This document shows positions 52,404 to 61,589 of a DNA stretch of 64,000 nucleotides, piece after piece; position 1 is the stretch's first letter, and each line of letters starts with the position of its first letter. Below the pieces are notes generated by a model. That model saw only the letters and a list, made by a program, of their open reading frames with translations. It ran no database searches and was not told the origin of the DNA. A program made the translations under genes and the position numbers. Origin of the DNA: Runella zeae DSM 19591 (lineage in GTDB: Bacteria > Bacteroidota > Bacteroidia > Cytophagales > Spirosomataceae); contig NZ_KE384042.1 in assembly GCF_000423565.1 (NCBI RefSeq), forward strand, positions 122,482 to 186,481. Direction: 5' to 3'.

Positions 52404-53561
52404 TCATTCCAGCCAACTTTGATAATATTTGCCATCGTCAATCAACATTGCTTCTTGGGTAAGCATGAGAGGTCTAAAAGTGTCAATCATGACGGCAAGC
52501 TCGATAGTTTCCTTTTTGCCGATACTACGCTCATAGGCTCCCGGAGCAGGGCCATGAGGAATACCCCCAGGATGAAGTGTAATATGCCCTTGCTCGATAT
52601 TGTTGCGACTCATAAAGTCTCCGTCTACATAATAAATCATCTCGTCGGAGTCGATATTGGAGTGATTGTAGGGCGCAGGGATGGCCTGCGGATGGTAATC
52701 ATACAGTCTAGGACAAAACGAACATACTACAAAAGCACTGGTTTCGAAGGTTTGGTGTACGGGTGGAGGTTGATGAATACGTCCAGTGATAGGCTCAAAA
52801 TTGTGAATCGAAAATCCATAAGGGAAATTGTATCCATCCCATCCTACTACATCAAAAGGGTGCGTTGGATAGAGCAGACTGTATATTTTTCCTTGTTTTT
52901 TGATTTTGATTTCAAAATCTCCTTTTGTGTCGTGCGTTTCTAAAACTTCGGGGAGTTTGTAGTCGCGTTCGCAAAAAGGAGAATGCTCAAGCAACTGCCC
53001 AAACCAATTGCGGTAGCGTTTGGGAGTATAAATAGGATGAAACGATTCGGCGATAAGTAGACGATTGTCTTCACTATCGAATTCGATTTGGTAAATAATA
53101 CCTCTCGGAATGATGAGATAATCTCCGTATTCGAAGCGGATATTGCCTAGTTGCGTTCGCAGTTGACCACTTCCTCGGTGAATAAACAATAGTTCGTCAG
53201 CGTCGGCATTTTTATAGAAATAAGAAGTAAGAGAATGCTGAGGTGCCGCTAGCGAAATATGAATGTCGCTGTTGACGAGTAATCGAGTACGACTTTCTAG
53301 ATAATCTTCTTTTGGAGGTACTTCAAAGCCTTTCAACAAACGCGCTTTGATTCCTTTTTCTACCGCGATTTTGGGCGAAACATCTGTTTCTGACAAAATC
53401 TCCTTGACCATCGTAGGGCGGTGGATATGATACATCAATGACGACATGCCGTCAAACCCAATCGTACCAAACAACTGCTCATAATAAAGTCCACCCGAGG
53501 GTTTCTCAAATTGAGTGTGCCTTTTAGGAGGTATTTTGCCGAGTTTATGATAAATAGGCAT
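52404..53561 (-). CDS. hmgA: Homogentisate 1,2-dioxygenase
   Basis: The 385-residue Fe(II) enzyme opens the homogentisate ring to maleylacetoacetate. It starts MPIYHKLGKIPPKRHTQFEK and shows YEQLFGTIGFDGMSSLMYH, VVGWDGYNFPYGFSIHNFEP, IHQPPPVHQTFET and the C-terminal HPGGIPHGPAPGAYE. The ATG at 53561 lies about 30 bp after a good promoter (53595-53625) and matches family starts; an upstream in-frame start at 53624 would lie within the promoter. It heads the hmgA-fahA-flavin reductase operon. Confidence 0.95.
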   Translation of the reverse strand: MPIYHKLGKIPPKRHTQFEKPSGGLYYEQLFGTIGFDGMSSLMYHIHRPTMVKEILSETDVSPKIAVEKGIKARLLKGFEVPPKEDYLESRTRLLVNSDIHISLAAPQHSLTSYFYKNADADELLFIHRGSGQLRTQLGNIRFEYGDYLIIPRGIIYQIEFDSEDNRLLIAESFHPIYTPKRYRNWFGQLLEHSPFCERDYKLPEVLETHDTKGDFEIKIKKQGKIYSLLYPTHPFDVVGWDGYNFPYGFSIHNFEPITGRIHQPPPVHQTFETSAFVVCSFCPRLYDYHPQAIPAPYNHSNIDSDEMIYYVDGDFMSRNNIEQGHITLHPGGIPHGPAPGAYERSIGKKETIELAVMIDTFRPLMLTQEAMLIDDGKYYQSWLE

Positions 53562-53594
53562 ATCTATTCCGATTAGGATACAATAATATATATG

Positions 53595-53625
53595 CAAAGT
53601 TATGTAAATAAAATGCTTTGGCAAT
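53595..53625 (-). promoter_or_regulatory. Promoter of hmgA
   Basis: On the minus strand, ATTG (53625-53622), a 19-bp spacer and TAACTTTG (53602-53595) form a near-perfect Bacteroidetes promoter. Transcription would start near 53588, so only the ATG at 53561 is usable. Confidence 0.7.
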
Positions 53626-53643
53626 ATTTGTTATAACAAATAT
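53624..53643. promoter_or_regulatory. Perfect 20-bp palindrome over the hmgA promoter -33 region
   Basis: ATATTTGTTATAACAAATAT reads identically on both strands. It overlaps the first two bases of the -33 element and extends upstream. A dimeric regulator bound here could block or recruit RNA polymerase. No regulator gene lies beside the operon. Confidence 0.6.
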
Positions 53644-53684
53644 GTTAATCTAATGTTTTTATCTTTGAAAAAGAGCTATCGCTT

Positions 53685-54020
53685 TTAGGGATTTAAAAAT
53701 GCCCCATCAATCACAAAGAGAGTGGCACCTATGTCAGAATACACTTTGTGGGAAGGCTCCCCATCCGATACTTGAAACGACATTCCTTGCTGGAGAATAT
53801 GACGTGAGCCATCCAAAAGCTCAACGATGAGCCGCCCTTCAATACAATAAGCAATATGTCCTTTTGCACACCAATGATCGGCTTCGTAGGAGACTGAATA
53901 TTGAATATAGCGGACTTTACAAAGTGGGTATTCTATGGTGCGAACATAAGCCACACCGCTTTCTCCTTTATGTTCCGTAACAGGTAATTGTTGCCAAGAC
54001 GTAATTTCGAAGGGTATCAT
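53685..54020 (-). CDS. DHCW-motif cupin protein
   Basis: The 111-residue protein is a small cupin with the motif SYEADHWCAKGHIAYCIEG and a second block, ILQQGMSFQVSDGEPSHKV, that supplies metal-ligand histidines. The family has no known function. It overlaps the preceding cupin gene by 4 bp, so the two are translationally coupled. Both follow the RND efflux genes on the same strand. Confidence 0.8.
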   Translation of the reverse strand: MIPFEITSWQQLPVTEHKGESGVAYVRTIEYPLCKVRYIQYSVSYEADHWCAKGHIAYCIEGRLIVELLDGSRHILQQGMSFQVSDGEPSHKVYSDIGATLFVIDGAFLNP

Positions 54021-54355
54021 AGTATGGTGCGGTCGCCGTGAGATTTGGGTTCTGAAATGACCAAGAAATGCAAATCTTCCGTATGATTATTTTGAATTTG
54101 GTGAGCCACTTGTTTGGGCACATGAATACTTTCGTGAGGAAGAAGTGTGTAAGTTTTATCTCCTAATATAAAAGTAGCTTTTCCTGCCAAAATATAAAAC
54201 AATTGCTGACAATGATGATGAAAATGACGCTGCTCAGCAGTAGCGGGAGGCATTCGTTCTTGAATTACACTCAGGCTATCAGATTTGAGTAAGTGCCATC
54301 CGTCGCAACCAAGCCCCCACGTATAATGTTCGGCATTTTGAAGAGAGATAGGCAT
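54017..54355 (-). CDS. Single-domain cupin protein
   Basis: The 112-residue protein has a cupin fold with the metal-binding block RHFHHHCQQLFYILAGKA and the second motif HVPKQVAHQIQNN. It begins MPISLQNAEHYTWGLGCDGW. ATG 54355 is preferred, because an upstream ATG at 54397 would add 14 residues that do not resemble a cupin. It lies 80 bp after the RND pump gene and overlaps the DHCW cupin gene. The ligand is unknown. Confidence 0.78.
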   Translation of the reverse strand: MPISLQNAEHYTWGLGCDGWHLLKSDSLSVIQERMPPATAEQRHFHHHCQQLFYILAGKATFILGDKTYTLLPHESIHVPKQVAHQIQNNHTEDLHFLVISEPKSHGDRTIL

Positions 54356-54436
54356 ATTGTGGAATTTTTTCAAAAATAACAAAATAGCCTCGTCCATTTT
54401 TCAATGAACAAGGCTATTTAGAAAACTACTGAGAAG

Positions 54437-57400
54437 TTAAGTATTTTTTACCTCTACTTTGGGGGGAATCAGCCGGTACAAGACTGGTGTCACAATCCTC
54501 GATAACAAAGTAGAACTAATAAGACCGCCTATAAGCACCCATGCTAGAGGTGAATAAAGAGGATTGGCTTCGATAGCCAGTGGAATAAGTCCGCCTATGG
54601 CGGTAAGGGAAGTAAGCACGATAGGAACAAAGCGTATTTCGCCCGCTTCTTGAATCGCTTCTAAAAGCGGCAGACCTTCTTCACGAAGCTGATTTGTGAA
54701 ATCAACCAACAAAATCGAGTTTTTGACCTCAATCCCAATCAAAGCTATCAACCCAATCACCGCGATGAAAGAAAGAGGATAACCCACAATCCAAAGCATC
54801 GTAAAGGCTCCAATGATACCCAAGGGAATTACCGATAGTACAATCAAGGAACTTTTGAAAGTCCCAAACTCTAAAATCAGAACGCCGATGAACCCAAAAG
54901 CTGTGATAAGAATAATTGTACCCAATCCGCCAAATGATTTCTCGCGGGCTTCTAATTCGCCAGCGGCTTTGTAAGTGAAATCTTGAGGAAATTGATATTT
55001 TTCGAGCTTATCGATTACTTCTTTATAAACATTATCAACCAAATAGCCATTTTTTACAAAAGCCGAAATAGTCACAAACCTGTCACGGTCATAGTGGCGT
55101 ATTTGATTGGTGGATACTTCAAACTCAATGTCGGCTACTTGACGGAGCGGGATGGATGCACCTGCCAGGGTATTGACATATAGATTTTTTAGAATGTCAG
55201 AATTCGTGGTTTTGCCTTTGGGGAGAGTCACATTGATATTGTAGTCATCGCCCTTGGAGTCTTTGTAAGTACCAATATTCAAGCCTGCAATGGCAAGTCT
55301 TACCGTTCGGTTTATATCTGCTATCGATACGCCGAGCATTCCCGCTTTTTCTTTGTTGATTTTTACCCGTAAATCTGTACGTCGGGTAGTCAGCGGATTT
55401 TTGACATAAATAGTCCCGGGAGTGGCTTTCAAGATTTTTTCTACGTCGGCAGCTACATTTCTTAGTTTGTCGAGGTCTTCACCCATTACCCTAATAGCGA
55501 TAGGAGCTTCTGTATTAGGCCCCTGCTCAAAATCTACCACTTCGACGTTGGCATTAGGGATGTAGCGTAGGCGTTGGCGGAGGCGCTCAATGACTTTCTC
55601 TTTTTCAGGAGGATTGATTTCGTCTTGAAGTTGGACAAAAACTTCTGCATAGTTGCTTGATTCTGAACGTTCAATCACATTGTAGTACATCCGAGGAACG
55701 CCTCTTCCAGCACTACTCGTGAAAAATTTTACTTCGGGTACCGTTTTGAGCTCATTTTCAATAAGTCGAGTGGCACGGTTGGTTTCATCAAGCGTACTTC
55801 CTTCGGGAGTCTCTAGCGTGACCCTAAACATGGGCTTCTCTGATTTTGGAAATAACCCAAATCCAATGATTTTGGGGATAGTAAGAGATGCACCAAAAAG
55901 CAAACCTGCTACCAGTAGGGTAGGAAGGGGATGGCGTAAAGCCCAATTCAAAAGGCGGCTGTAAGACCCAGAAATGAGTTTTTTCAGCGCTCTTAAAAAT
56001 ATATTTCCTTCGGGATTGTGGTTGTTTTCTAACAATCGGCTGCTCAAAAAAGGAACGATAGTGAGCGAAACCAACATAGATGCCAAAATGGTGGTCACTA
56101 CCGCCGTAGGAAGGCTTCTGATAAAGTCGCCCGAGGCTTCTGGTAGAAATATCAATGGCAGAAAAGCCAAGATAAGGGTGACAGTACAGCCAATTACCGC
56201 CAAGGTAATTTGCTTTGTTGCTTTGACCGCCGCATCGCGTTTAGAATAGCCGTCGCGCATCCATCGTTCGATATTTTCGACCACCACAATCGAATCATCC
56301 ACCAAAATACCCAACGCCACAATCAACCCTACCACGCTCAATTGGTTGATACTGTAGCCTAGATAATGCACGGCTGTCAATCCAATAGAGAGTGATAATG
56401 GTATTGAAATCATAACTACCAACGCAGCCCTAAAACCCAAAGGAAGCAATGTAAGTGCTACTAAAAGAATAGCGATACCAAAATCTTTGGCAAAACGATC
56501 CAAGCGACGATCTACACTGACCGATTGGTCAAAGTATTTTACCATTTTGATATGCTTAGGCATTCCTTTTTCAAAGGCTGCCAGTGTTGCGTTGAGTTTT
56601 TTACCCGTTGCAGTGATATTTTTTCCAGCTTTTTGAGCTGCTACTACAAGTACTGCTCGTCGGCCATTGAGGCGAGTGTAGTTGGTTTCGTCTTCATAGT
56701 TGAAATCCACCTCGGCCACATCGCGTAGATAGATGATTTTTTGGCCATTGGTAGCCACTATGGTACTCCGAATCTGGTCGAGTGATTCATAATCCCCACT
56801 GGTTTTGACGTTGAATCGGCGGGCACCTTCTTGTACACTCCCTGCCGGGATGTTGAGATTTTCGGCTTGAAGTGCCCCCAATACGCGATTGATGGCGATT
56901 CCTTCTTGGGCCATTTTCTCGATGTTGAGCGAAATTCGGACGTTTTCTTTGGGAAAACCAAAATCTTTGACACTTCGTAAATCTTTATTTTTTTCTAAAA
57001 CCTTACGAAGTTTTTCGGAATAATCGGCTAGCTCTTTGTATGAAGCTACTTCCGATACCAAAGCGACCTGTACAATATTTACCAAACCAGGGTCAAATTG
57101 GAAGTACCGTATGTCAAAAATATCAGTTGGTAAAATGCCCCTCATACTATTGACTTCACGGGCAACTTCCTGCTTTTTTTCATCATTGTCAACACCGTAT
57201 TCATATTCTAGCATAAAAACCGCTAGACCATCATCAATGGTGGTTCGGATATTGTTGACATCTTTGAGTTCATTGAGGCGCTTTTCGACAGGGTCCACTA
57301 CCAGTTCTTCCATGTCTTTGGGGTCGGTGCCGGGATAAATCACCGTTATCACAAACGTAGGCGCTTCAAAAATAGGGTCTTCTGAACGAGGCATATTGAA

Positions 57401-57487
57401 GAGCGAATTGAGACCCAGTGCCACAACGCCCACAAACATGACGAGCATGAACTGCCAGTTTTTGACGGAAAATTCTGAAAGATTCAT
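54437..57487 (-). CDS. RND efflux pump, inner-membrane transporter
   Basis: The 1016-residue protein is an AcrB/MexB-type RND pump with 12 membrane helices and two large periplasmic loops. The N-terminal MNLSEFSVKNWQFMLVMF, the transmembrane LGILVDDSIVVVENIERW with the proton-relay aspartates, and ALIGIEVKNSILLVDFTNQL are characteristic. Its sequence lies with the general HAE-type or short-tailed pumps rather than with metal-specific CusA. It is encoded after the adaptor (60-bp gap) and TolC genes, giving a tripartite system. A TetR regulator lies upstream. Confidence 0.95.
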   Translation of the reverse strand: MNLSEFSVKNWQFMLVMFVGVVALGLNSLFNMPRSEDPIFEAPTFVITVIYPGTDPKDMEELVVDPVEKRLNELKDVNNIRTTIDDGLAVFMLEYEYGVDNDEKKQEVAREVNSMRGILPTDIFDIRYFQFDPGLVNIVQVALVSEVASYKELADYSEKLRKVLEKNKDLRSVKDFGFPKENVRISLNIEKMAQEGIAINRVLGALQAENLNIPAGSVQEGARRFNVKTSGDYESLDQIRSTIVATNGQKIIYLRDVAEVDFNYEDETNYTRLNGRRAVLVVAAQKAGKNITATGKKLNATLAAFEKGMPKHIKMVKYFDQSVSVDRRLDRFAKDFGIAILLVALTLLPLGFRAALVVMISIPLSLSIGLTAVHYLGYSINQLSVVGLIVALGILVDDSIVVVENIERWMRDGYSKRDAAVKATKQITLAVIGCTVTLILAFLPLIFLPEASGDFIRSLPTAVVTTILASMLVSLTIVPFLSSRLLENNHNPEGNIFLRALKKLISGSYSRLLNWALRHPLPTLLVAGLLFGASLTIPKIIGFGLFPKSEKPMFRVTLETPEGSTLDETNRATRLIENELKTVPEVKFFTSSAGRGVPRMYYNVIERSESSNYAEVFVQLQDEINPPEKEKVIERLRQRLRYIPNANVEVVDFEQGPNTEAPIAIRVMGEDLDKLRNVAADVEKILKATPGTIYVKNPLTTRRTDLRVKINKEKAGMLGVSIADINRTVRLAIAGLNIGTYKDSKGDDYNINVTLPKGKTTNSDILKNLYVNTLAGASIPLRQVADIEFEVSTNQIRHYDRDRFVTISAFVKNGYLVDNVYKEVIDKLEKYQFPQDFTYKAAGELEAREKSFGGLGTIILITAFGFIGVLILEFGTFKSSLIVLSVIPLGIIGAFTMLWIVGYPLSFIAVIGLIALIGIEVKNSILLVDFTNQLREEGLPLLEAIQEAGEIRFVPIVLTSLTAIGGLIPLAIEANPLYSPLAWVLIGGLISSTLLSRIVTPVLYRLIPPKVEVKNT

Positions 57488-57547
57488 CGGAAAAATGTTT
57501 TCTATGACATACCTATCCCCGAAGGATAGATATTGGATTCATGGTTG

Positions 57548-58624
57548 TTATTTCACTATTACGGAAGACGATTCGGTCAAAAAAGCGCTCCCCGCCGTCA
57601 CTACTTCTTGGATGTTTTCCAATCCATTGGTGATGAGTACTTTATCGCCATCTATAAACCCTATCTGTACAGGTAGCCTTTTTACTTTTTTACGAGTATC
57701 ATCAAGTACATACACAAAGGCATCCTTTCCATTGCCTTCTACGATGGCCTCAATGGGTACTTTGATATAAGAGCGATTTTGGACGGGTTTGAGTTGTACT
57801 TTGGCAAACAAGCCCGCAGCTAGTCTCTTGCCGTTGGGGGTTATTTTGATTTCAATTTCATAGAGTTTGTTCATGGGGTCGGCAGCGGGGGCCAATTTCT
57901 TAACGATACCCATAAACGTTTCGTTGGGATAAGCGTCTAGCCCAATGGAGGCTTGGTCTCCTACTTTGAGCCTTGCCCAGTCTTTGTCAGACACGCCCAC
58001 TCTCACCACCCAATCTCCCTGACGGTCGGAGGTAAGATAAAAAATCGGAGTGCCGGGGCCAGTAAGTTCGCCTTCATTGGCCATTTTTTTAATCACTGCA
58101 CCGTCGATAGGAGAGGTGATTTGGGCATACGAACGATTAAACTGTGCTATTTGAAGGTTTTGCTTTGCTACATCTAGGGCGGTTGTGACATTTTGCATTT
58201 GTTCGAGGGTCGCCGCTGTGTCTTTAAACATATTTTGGACTCGCTTAAAATCACGCTCTGCTTTTTCGACCCCATATTGTGCTTGATTCACTTGGGCATC
58301 TATTTCGGTCAAGTTGAGAGAGGCAAGTAGCTGTCCTTTGCGGACCTTTTGTCCTTCTGCAACATAGATTTTTTGGATTATCCCCCCAATCTTAAACGAC
58401 AGTCGGGCTTCTTCCGAAGAGGCAACCAGCCCCGAGGCGGTGATGCCTTCAGATCTACTGACTGTTTGGACGGGTGAGAGGGAAATAGGAACAAGGACTT
58501 CTTCGGTAGAAGTCTCTTTTTGAGCATTTTCTTTGTCGTTACTGCACGAAAAGACAGCCAGTAGGGATGTAGTAACCGCCAGAAAAACAGGCCATAAACG
58601 TGATTTATTGTGAAAGTAATTCAT
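57548..58624 (-). CDS. RND efflux periplasmic adaptor (membrane fusion protein)
   Basis: The 358-residue protein has a lipoprotein-like signal (VTTSLLAVFSCSND). The adaptor pattern follows: GGIIQKIYVAEGQKVRKGQL (lipoyl half), a coiled-coil hairpin (VNQAQYGVEKAERDFKRVQN and the following AATLEQMQNV), ITSPIDGAVIKKMANEGEL (second lipoyl half) and beta-barrel segments. It links the RND pump to TolC. It is encoded between the tolC-like gene (42 bp) and the pump gene. Confidence 0.94.
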   Translation of the reverse strand: MNYFHNKSRLWPVFLAVTTSLLAVFSCSNDKENAQKETSTEEVLVPISLSPVQTVSRSEGITASGLVASSEEARLSFKIGGIIQKIYVAEGQKVRKGQLLASLNLTEIDAQVNQAQYGVEKAERDFKRVQNMFKDTAATLEQMQNVTTALDVAKQNLQIAQFNRSYAQITSPIDGAVIKKMANEGELTGPGTPIFYLTSDRQGDWVVRVGVSDKDWARLKVGDQASIGLDAYPNETFMGIVKKLAPAADPMNKLYEIEIKITPNGKRLAAGLFAKVQLKPVQNRSYIKVPIEAIVEGNGKDAFVYVLDDTRKKVKRLPVQIGFIDGDKVLITNGLENIQEVVTAGSAFLTESSSVIVK

Positions 58625-58666
58625 GACTTTTTAGGTTTTATTAGAAAATAGTCTATTCCTACTGAT

Positions 58667-60034
58667 TTATTTGATTGCGGTAATTTTATTTAGGTTAGCC
58701 TGCTTATTCAGAACATCAAATTGGGCCAACGATTGCTGTAATTGTGCCGTTAGGACTTCGTTTTGAGCGCGTACATACTCAATCAAAAGCACATTGCCAT
58801 TACGATAGCGACTGTCAATAATTCTAAAGTATTGCTGTGCTTTGTTTACCCCGTCCACGTAGGTTTGAAAAGATTGGCGAGCGGCCTCCAATTCATAAAA
58901 TGCTTGTGTCGTTTGGAGTTCTATTTGACGTTCGACTTCCAGTTTTTTGGTCTGGAGTATTTCCGTTTGAATTTTGGCTTGTTGGGTTTTTGATTTTCGT
59001 TCGTATCCTTTAAACAAATCCCATTGCAATCCGATTTGGGCAACGACATAGGCTTGGTTGGAAAAAGTATACCCAAATCCTTGGAAACCAGTGTTTGCAC
59101 CGATAAAAAAAGACGGTATTCGAGCGGCTTTTTCGTTGAGTGTAATAGCTGTTTGAGATGCCAATATTGACTGCTCTAATTGTTTGAGCTCTTGTCGATT
59201 AGCAAGCGCGAGTTGGGATAAGGACGATGCCGTTTCGGACGTCGATAATTCAGGTGAGAATTTAGCTTTTACAAATACCGAATCAATTTCAACCGAAGAT
59301 GCTAGGTCTTTATTGAGTAAAAAATTGAAATAAGCCTTCGCCGTTTTTTGATTTTTTTCGGAGTTGGCTATTTGTTGTTTTAGCTTGCTTATTTCGTATT
59401 CCGCCCCTACCACCGCATCTTTCGTAACAACATTGTTTGAAGCCAAGCGTTGATTCAATCTCAGCAATTCTTGCAATGTTTTTTCGGCGTTGTTATATAT
59501 TTTGAGCGCCTCTTCTGCTTGTAAAACCTGAAAATACGCCCCTTCGATATTGTAGCGAAGCTCATTCTCTACTACTCTTTTTCGTGCTTCTTGGGCGGTG
59601 AGCAATGTCTTTTGAATCAGATAGTTGTACTGAATTTCGGGGTTGAAAATAGCGTACTGAATCGCAAACTTGGTATCATGAAAATTATTGGGAGCGAGCA
59701 GTTCGTCTACATTGGAGATTTGTGGGAATACGCTCGATTGGGTAAGTTGGTTGAGAGTGCTATAGACGGGATTGAGCAAATCTCCCACCGGAAACTGTAA
59801 CCTGCGCCCACCCGCTGCCAATGAGTAAGTAGGATTAAAACTTACTTTGGGGTAAAACAGCGCCTTGGCTTGTCGAATCGTTTCGCTGGCTTTTTTTATT
59901 TCTAGCCCTTCTTGTTTGAGAATGAGATTGTTTTGTAGGCCCTCTTGTACATATGCTTCCAAAATGGCTGATTGTTGGGCGATTACTTCCTCACCTAGTA
60001 GGAGCAATACCACTAAAAAAAAACTCCTAATCAT
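58667..60034 (-). CDS. TolC-family outer-membrane efflux protein
   Basis: The 455-residue protein has a signal peptide (MIRSFFLVVLLLLGEEVIAQ) and two OEP repeats of long helices, for example LRYNIEGAYFQVLQAEEALK and IQTEILQTKKLEVERQIEL. Its beta segments include VVAQIGLQWDLFKGY. It forms the outer-membrane tunnel of the efflux system. It is the first of the three efflux genes. A 15-bp element also found in the tetR promoter lies 11 bp before its start. Confidence 0.94.
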   Translation of the reverse strand: MIRSFFLVVLLLLGEEVIAQQSAILEAYVQEGLQNNLILKQEGLEIKKASETIRQAKALFYPKVSFNPTYSLAAGGRRLQFPVGDLLNPVYSTLNQLTQSSVFPQISNVDELLAPNNFHDTKFAIQYAIFNPEIQYNYLIQKTLLTAQEARKRVVENELRYNIEGAYFQVLQAEEALKIYNNAEKTLQELLRLNQRLASNNVVTKDAVVGAEYEISKLKQQIANSEKNQKTAKAYFNFLLNKDLASSVEIDSVFVKAKFSPELSTSETASSLSQLALANRQELKQLEQSILASQTAITLNEKAARIPSFFIGANTGFQGFGYTFSNQAYVVAQIGLQWDLFKGYERKSKTQQAKIQTEILQTKKLEVERQIELQTTQAFYELEAARQSFQTYVDGVNKAQQYFRIIDSRYRNGNVLLIEYVRAQNEVLTAQLQQSLAQFDVLNKQANLNKITAIK

Positions 60035-60044
60035 ATCATATTTA

Positions 60045-60059
60045 ATAAACAGTGTTCAG
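60045..60059. promoter_or_regulatory. TetR operator copy upstream of the tolC-adaptor-RND operon
   Basis: ATAAACAGTGTTCAG closely matches the reverse complement of the tetR-promoter element (CTAAACACTGTTCAG); the first two bases and the central base of the pseudo-palindrome differ. It lies 11-25 bp upstream of the tolC ATG, where a bound repressor would hinder transcription. Confidence 0.6.
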
Positions 60060-60230
60060 AAAAACGATAAAAAAATTTACTTGCTGATTATTCCCAAAAA
60101 AGTGTGCTTGAATAAGATAGGATAACTAGGGACATAGCCTAAGATATGCTTTCTTGCTGAGGGTGAAAATGGAAAGATGTTTGTCGGCATAAGCGCTTGA
60201 TTTTAAGAGAATTTATGTTGGCTGTATTAT

Positions 60231-60656
60231 TTATAAAACTAAGATAATCAAACACATGACTGCAATAATGAAACATAAGGGAGAATAATAGAGAGTATCC
60301 ATCTTTCCAAAATCAGTATGCTTTATCTTTTTGAAGAAACCCACATACCGAAATTCGCCAATCGATCTTATCAAAAAAAGAAAACCAATGACGGCAGTGG
60401 CATAACTGAGGTAGATTTCATTCCACAGGGGAAGTGAAATAAAATGGGCTTTTGTGCCAATGATTCCCGCAAACCCAAATAGTCCTAAGGCCACTATGAT
60501 AGTTTCAGCAGCCCCAGGCTTGAAAAGCAATTGTCCCGTTACTGTTTTGGGAACTGCTAGATCTATCCATTTTTTGCCGCCTACGGCCCAGTAAAGATGC
60601 AGCACTCCAATCGACAGAAAGGTACAGATTAAGGCGAATGCAAAAAAGGTATACAT
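60231..60656 (-). CDS. DUF3995 membrane protein
   Basis: The 141-residue protein has four predicted membrane helices and matches the DUF3995 pattern: FALICTFLSIGVLHLYWAVG, GAAETIIVALGLFGFAG and IRSIGEFRYVGFFKKIKHTD. Nothing is known of its function. It follows tetR by 26 bp and is probably cotranscribed with it. It precedes the efflux operon by 200 bp. Confidence 0.85.
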   Translation of the reverse strand: MYTFFAFALICTFLSIGVLHLYWAVGGKKWIDLAVPKTVTGQLLFKPGAAETIIVALGLFGFAGIIGTKAHFISLPLWNEIYLSYATAVIGFLFLIRSIGEFRYVGFFKKIKHTDFGKMDTLYYSPLCFIIAVMCLIILVL

Positions 60657-60682
60657 TGTAAAATAGGTTGTATATCAGATTA

Positions 60683-61300
60683 TTATAATGATTCTCTTAG
60701 CATCGACGTAAACAAAACAAAAGACTGCTGCATACCTTGTAGCTCCTGACCATCCTGAAACATGGTCATACGATTTTTGAGATATATGCTCACCAATCCA
60801 TGCATATAAGACCATATCGTAAGAGCAGATATTTCGATGTTTTTATTTTTGAAGTAGCCGGCATTCACACATTCGGTAATTACTTCTTTTAAAAAACCGA
60901 ATGCTTTAAGGCCGTCCTCCCATATTTCTTCACGGCAGGCCAAAGCCTCCATTGGAGCTTTCATGATAAACATTAAATCGTATAATTCGGGGTTTTCTAT
61001 GGCATATTTGATGTATTGGTGTCCCATTTCGAGTAGTCTAGCAAAGGGGTCATGGATACTTCTTACTTGGCCAAGTTCTTGCATCATTTTGAGGAAGGCA
61101 TCCTCATGTAGTGCAAACAATAGTTCGTTTTTATCTTTATAGTATAAATAAATAGTAGCAGGGCTGTACTCAATAGCGTCAGCAATGCCCCGAATGCTTG
61201 TTTTTTCGTAACCTTGTTCCAAAAAAAGCTTACGAGCAGCATTCAAAATAAGCTTACGCATATCTTCTTTCTCTCTTTCTTTTCTCTCTGCAATACCCAT
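60683..61300 (-). CDS. TetR/AcrR-family transcriptional regulator
   Basis: The 205-residue protein has an N-terminal TetR helix-turn-helix: LILNAARKLFLEQGYEKTSI, then GIADAIEYSPATIYLYYKDK. An all-helical ligand-binding domain follows. The promoter and a pseudo-palindromic element in its spacer suggest autorepression, and a second copy of the element lies before the efflux genes. It is therefore a likely repressor of the tolC-adaptor-RND operon. The ligand is unknown. Confidence 0.95.
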   Translation of the reverse strand: MGIAERKEREKEDMRKLILNAARKLFLEQGYEKTSIRGIADAIEYSPATIYLYYKDKNELLFALHEDAFLKMMQELGQVRSIHDPFARLLEMGHQYIKYAIENPELYDLMFIMKAPMEALACREEIWEDGLKAFGFLKEVITECVNAGYFKNKNIEISALTIWSYMHGLVSIYLKNRMTMFQDGQELQGMQQSFVLFTSMLRESL

Positions 61301-61342
61301 CGTACTTAGTAGTAAATCTTATTTATATGTGAATAAACAATG

Positions 61343-61373
61343 CAAATATACTGAACAGTGTTTAGTGAGCAAA
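61343..61373 (-). promoter_or_regulatory. Promoter of tetR-DUF3995
   Basis: On the minus strand, TTTG (61373-61370), a 19-bp spacer and TATATTTG (61350-61343) match the consensus exactly. The spacer holds the proposed TetR operator. Confidence 0.75.
61351..61365. promoter_or_regulatory. TetR operator in the tetR promoter spacer
   Basis: CTGAACAGTGTTTAG is a 15-bp pseudo-palindrome of the form CTrAACAsTGTTyAG. It lies exactly between the -33 and -7 elements of the tetR promoter, and a close copy precedes the tolC gene at 60045-60059. Confidence 0.65.
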
Positions 61374-61589
61374 TAATTTTTCAAAAATTATAAAAATGTC
61401 CTCTTCTGATATTGCTACTCATTGCGAAATGTAGACAAATGTTATCTTTTTAATTGTTTGAGAAACAGGTATTTGTATAGATTTTATGCTTCTCCATTTA
61501 AGAAATTTATGTTAAGAAATTGGATTAGAAATAAATTTTAATAATAATCTTTTGTATCTTGCACAAACCTAAAAACCCCTTGTATCGGT

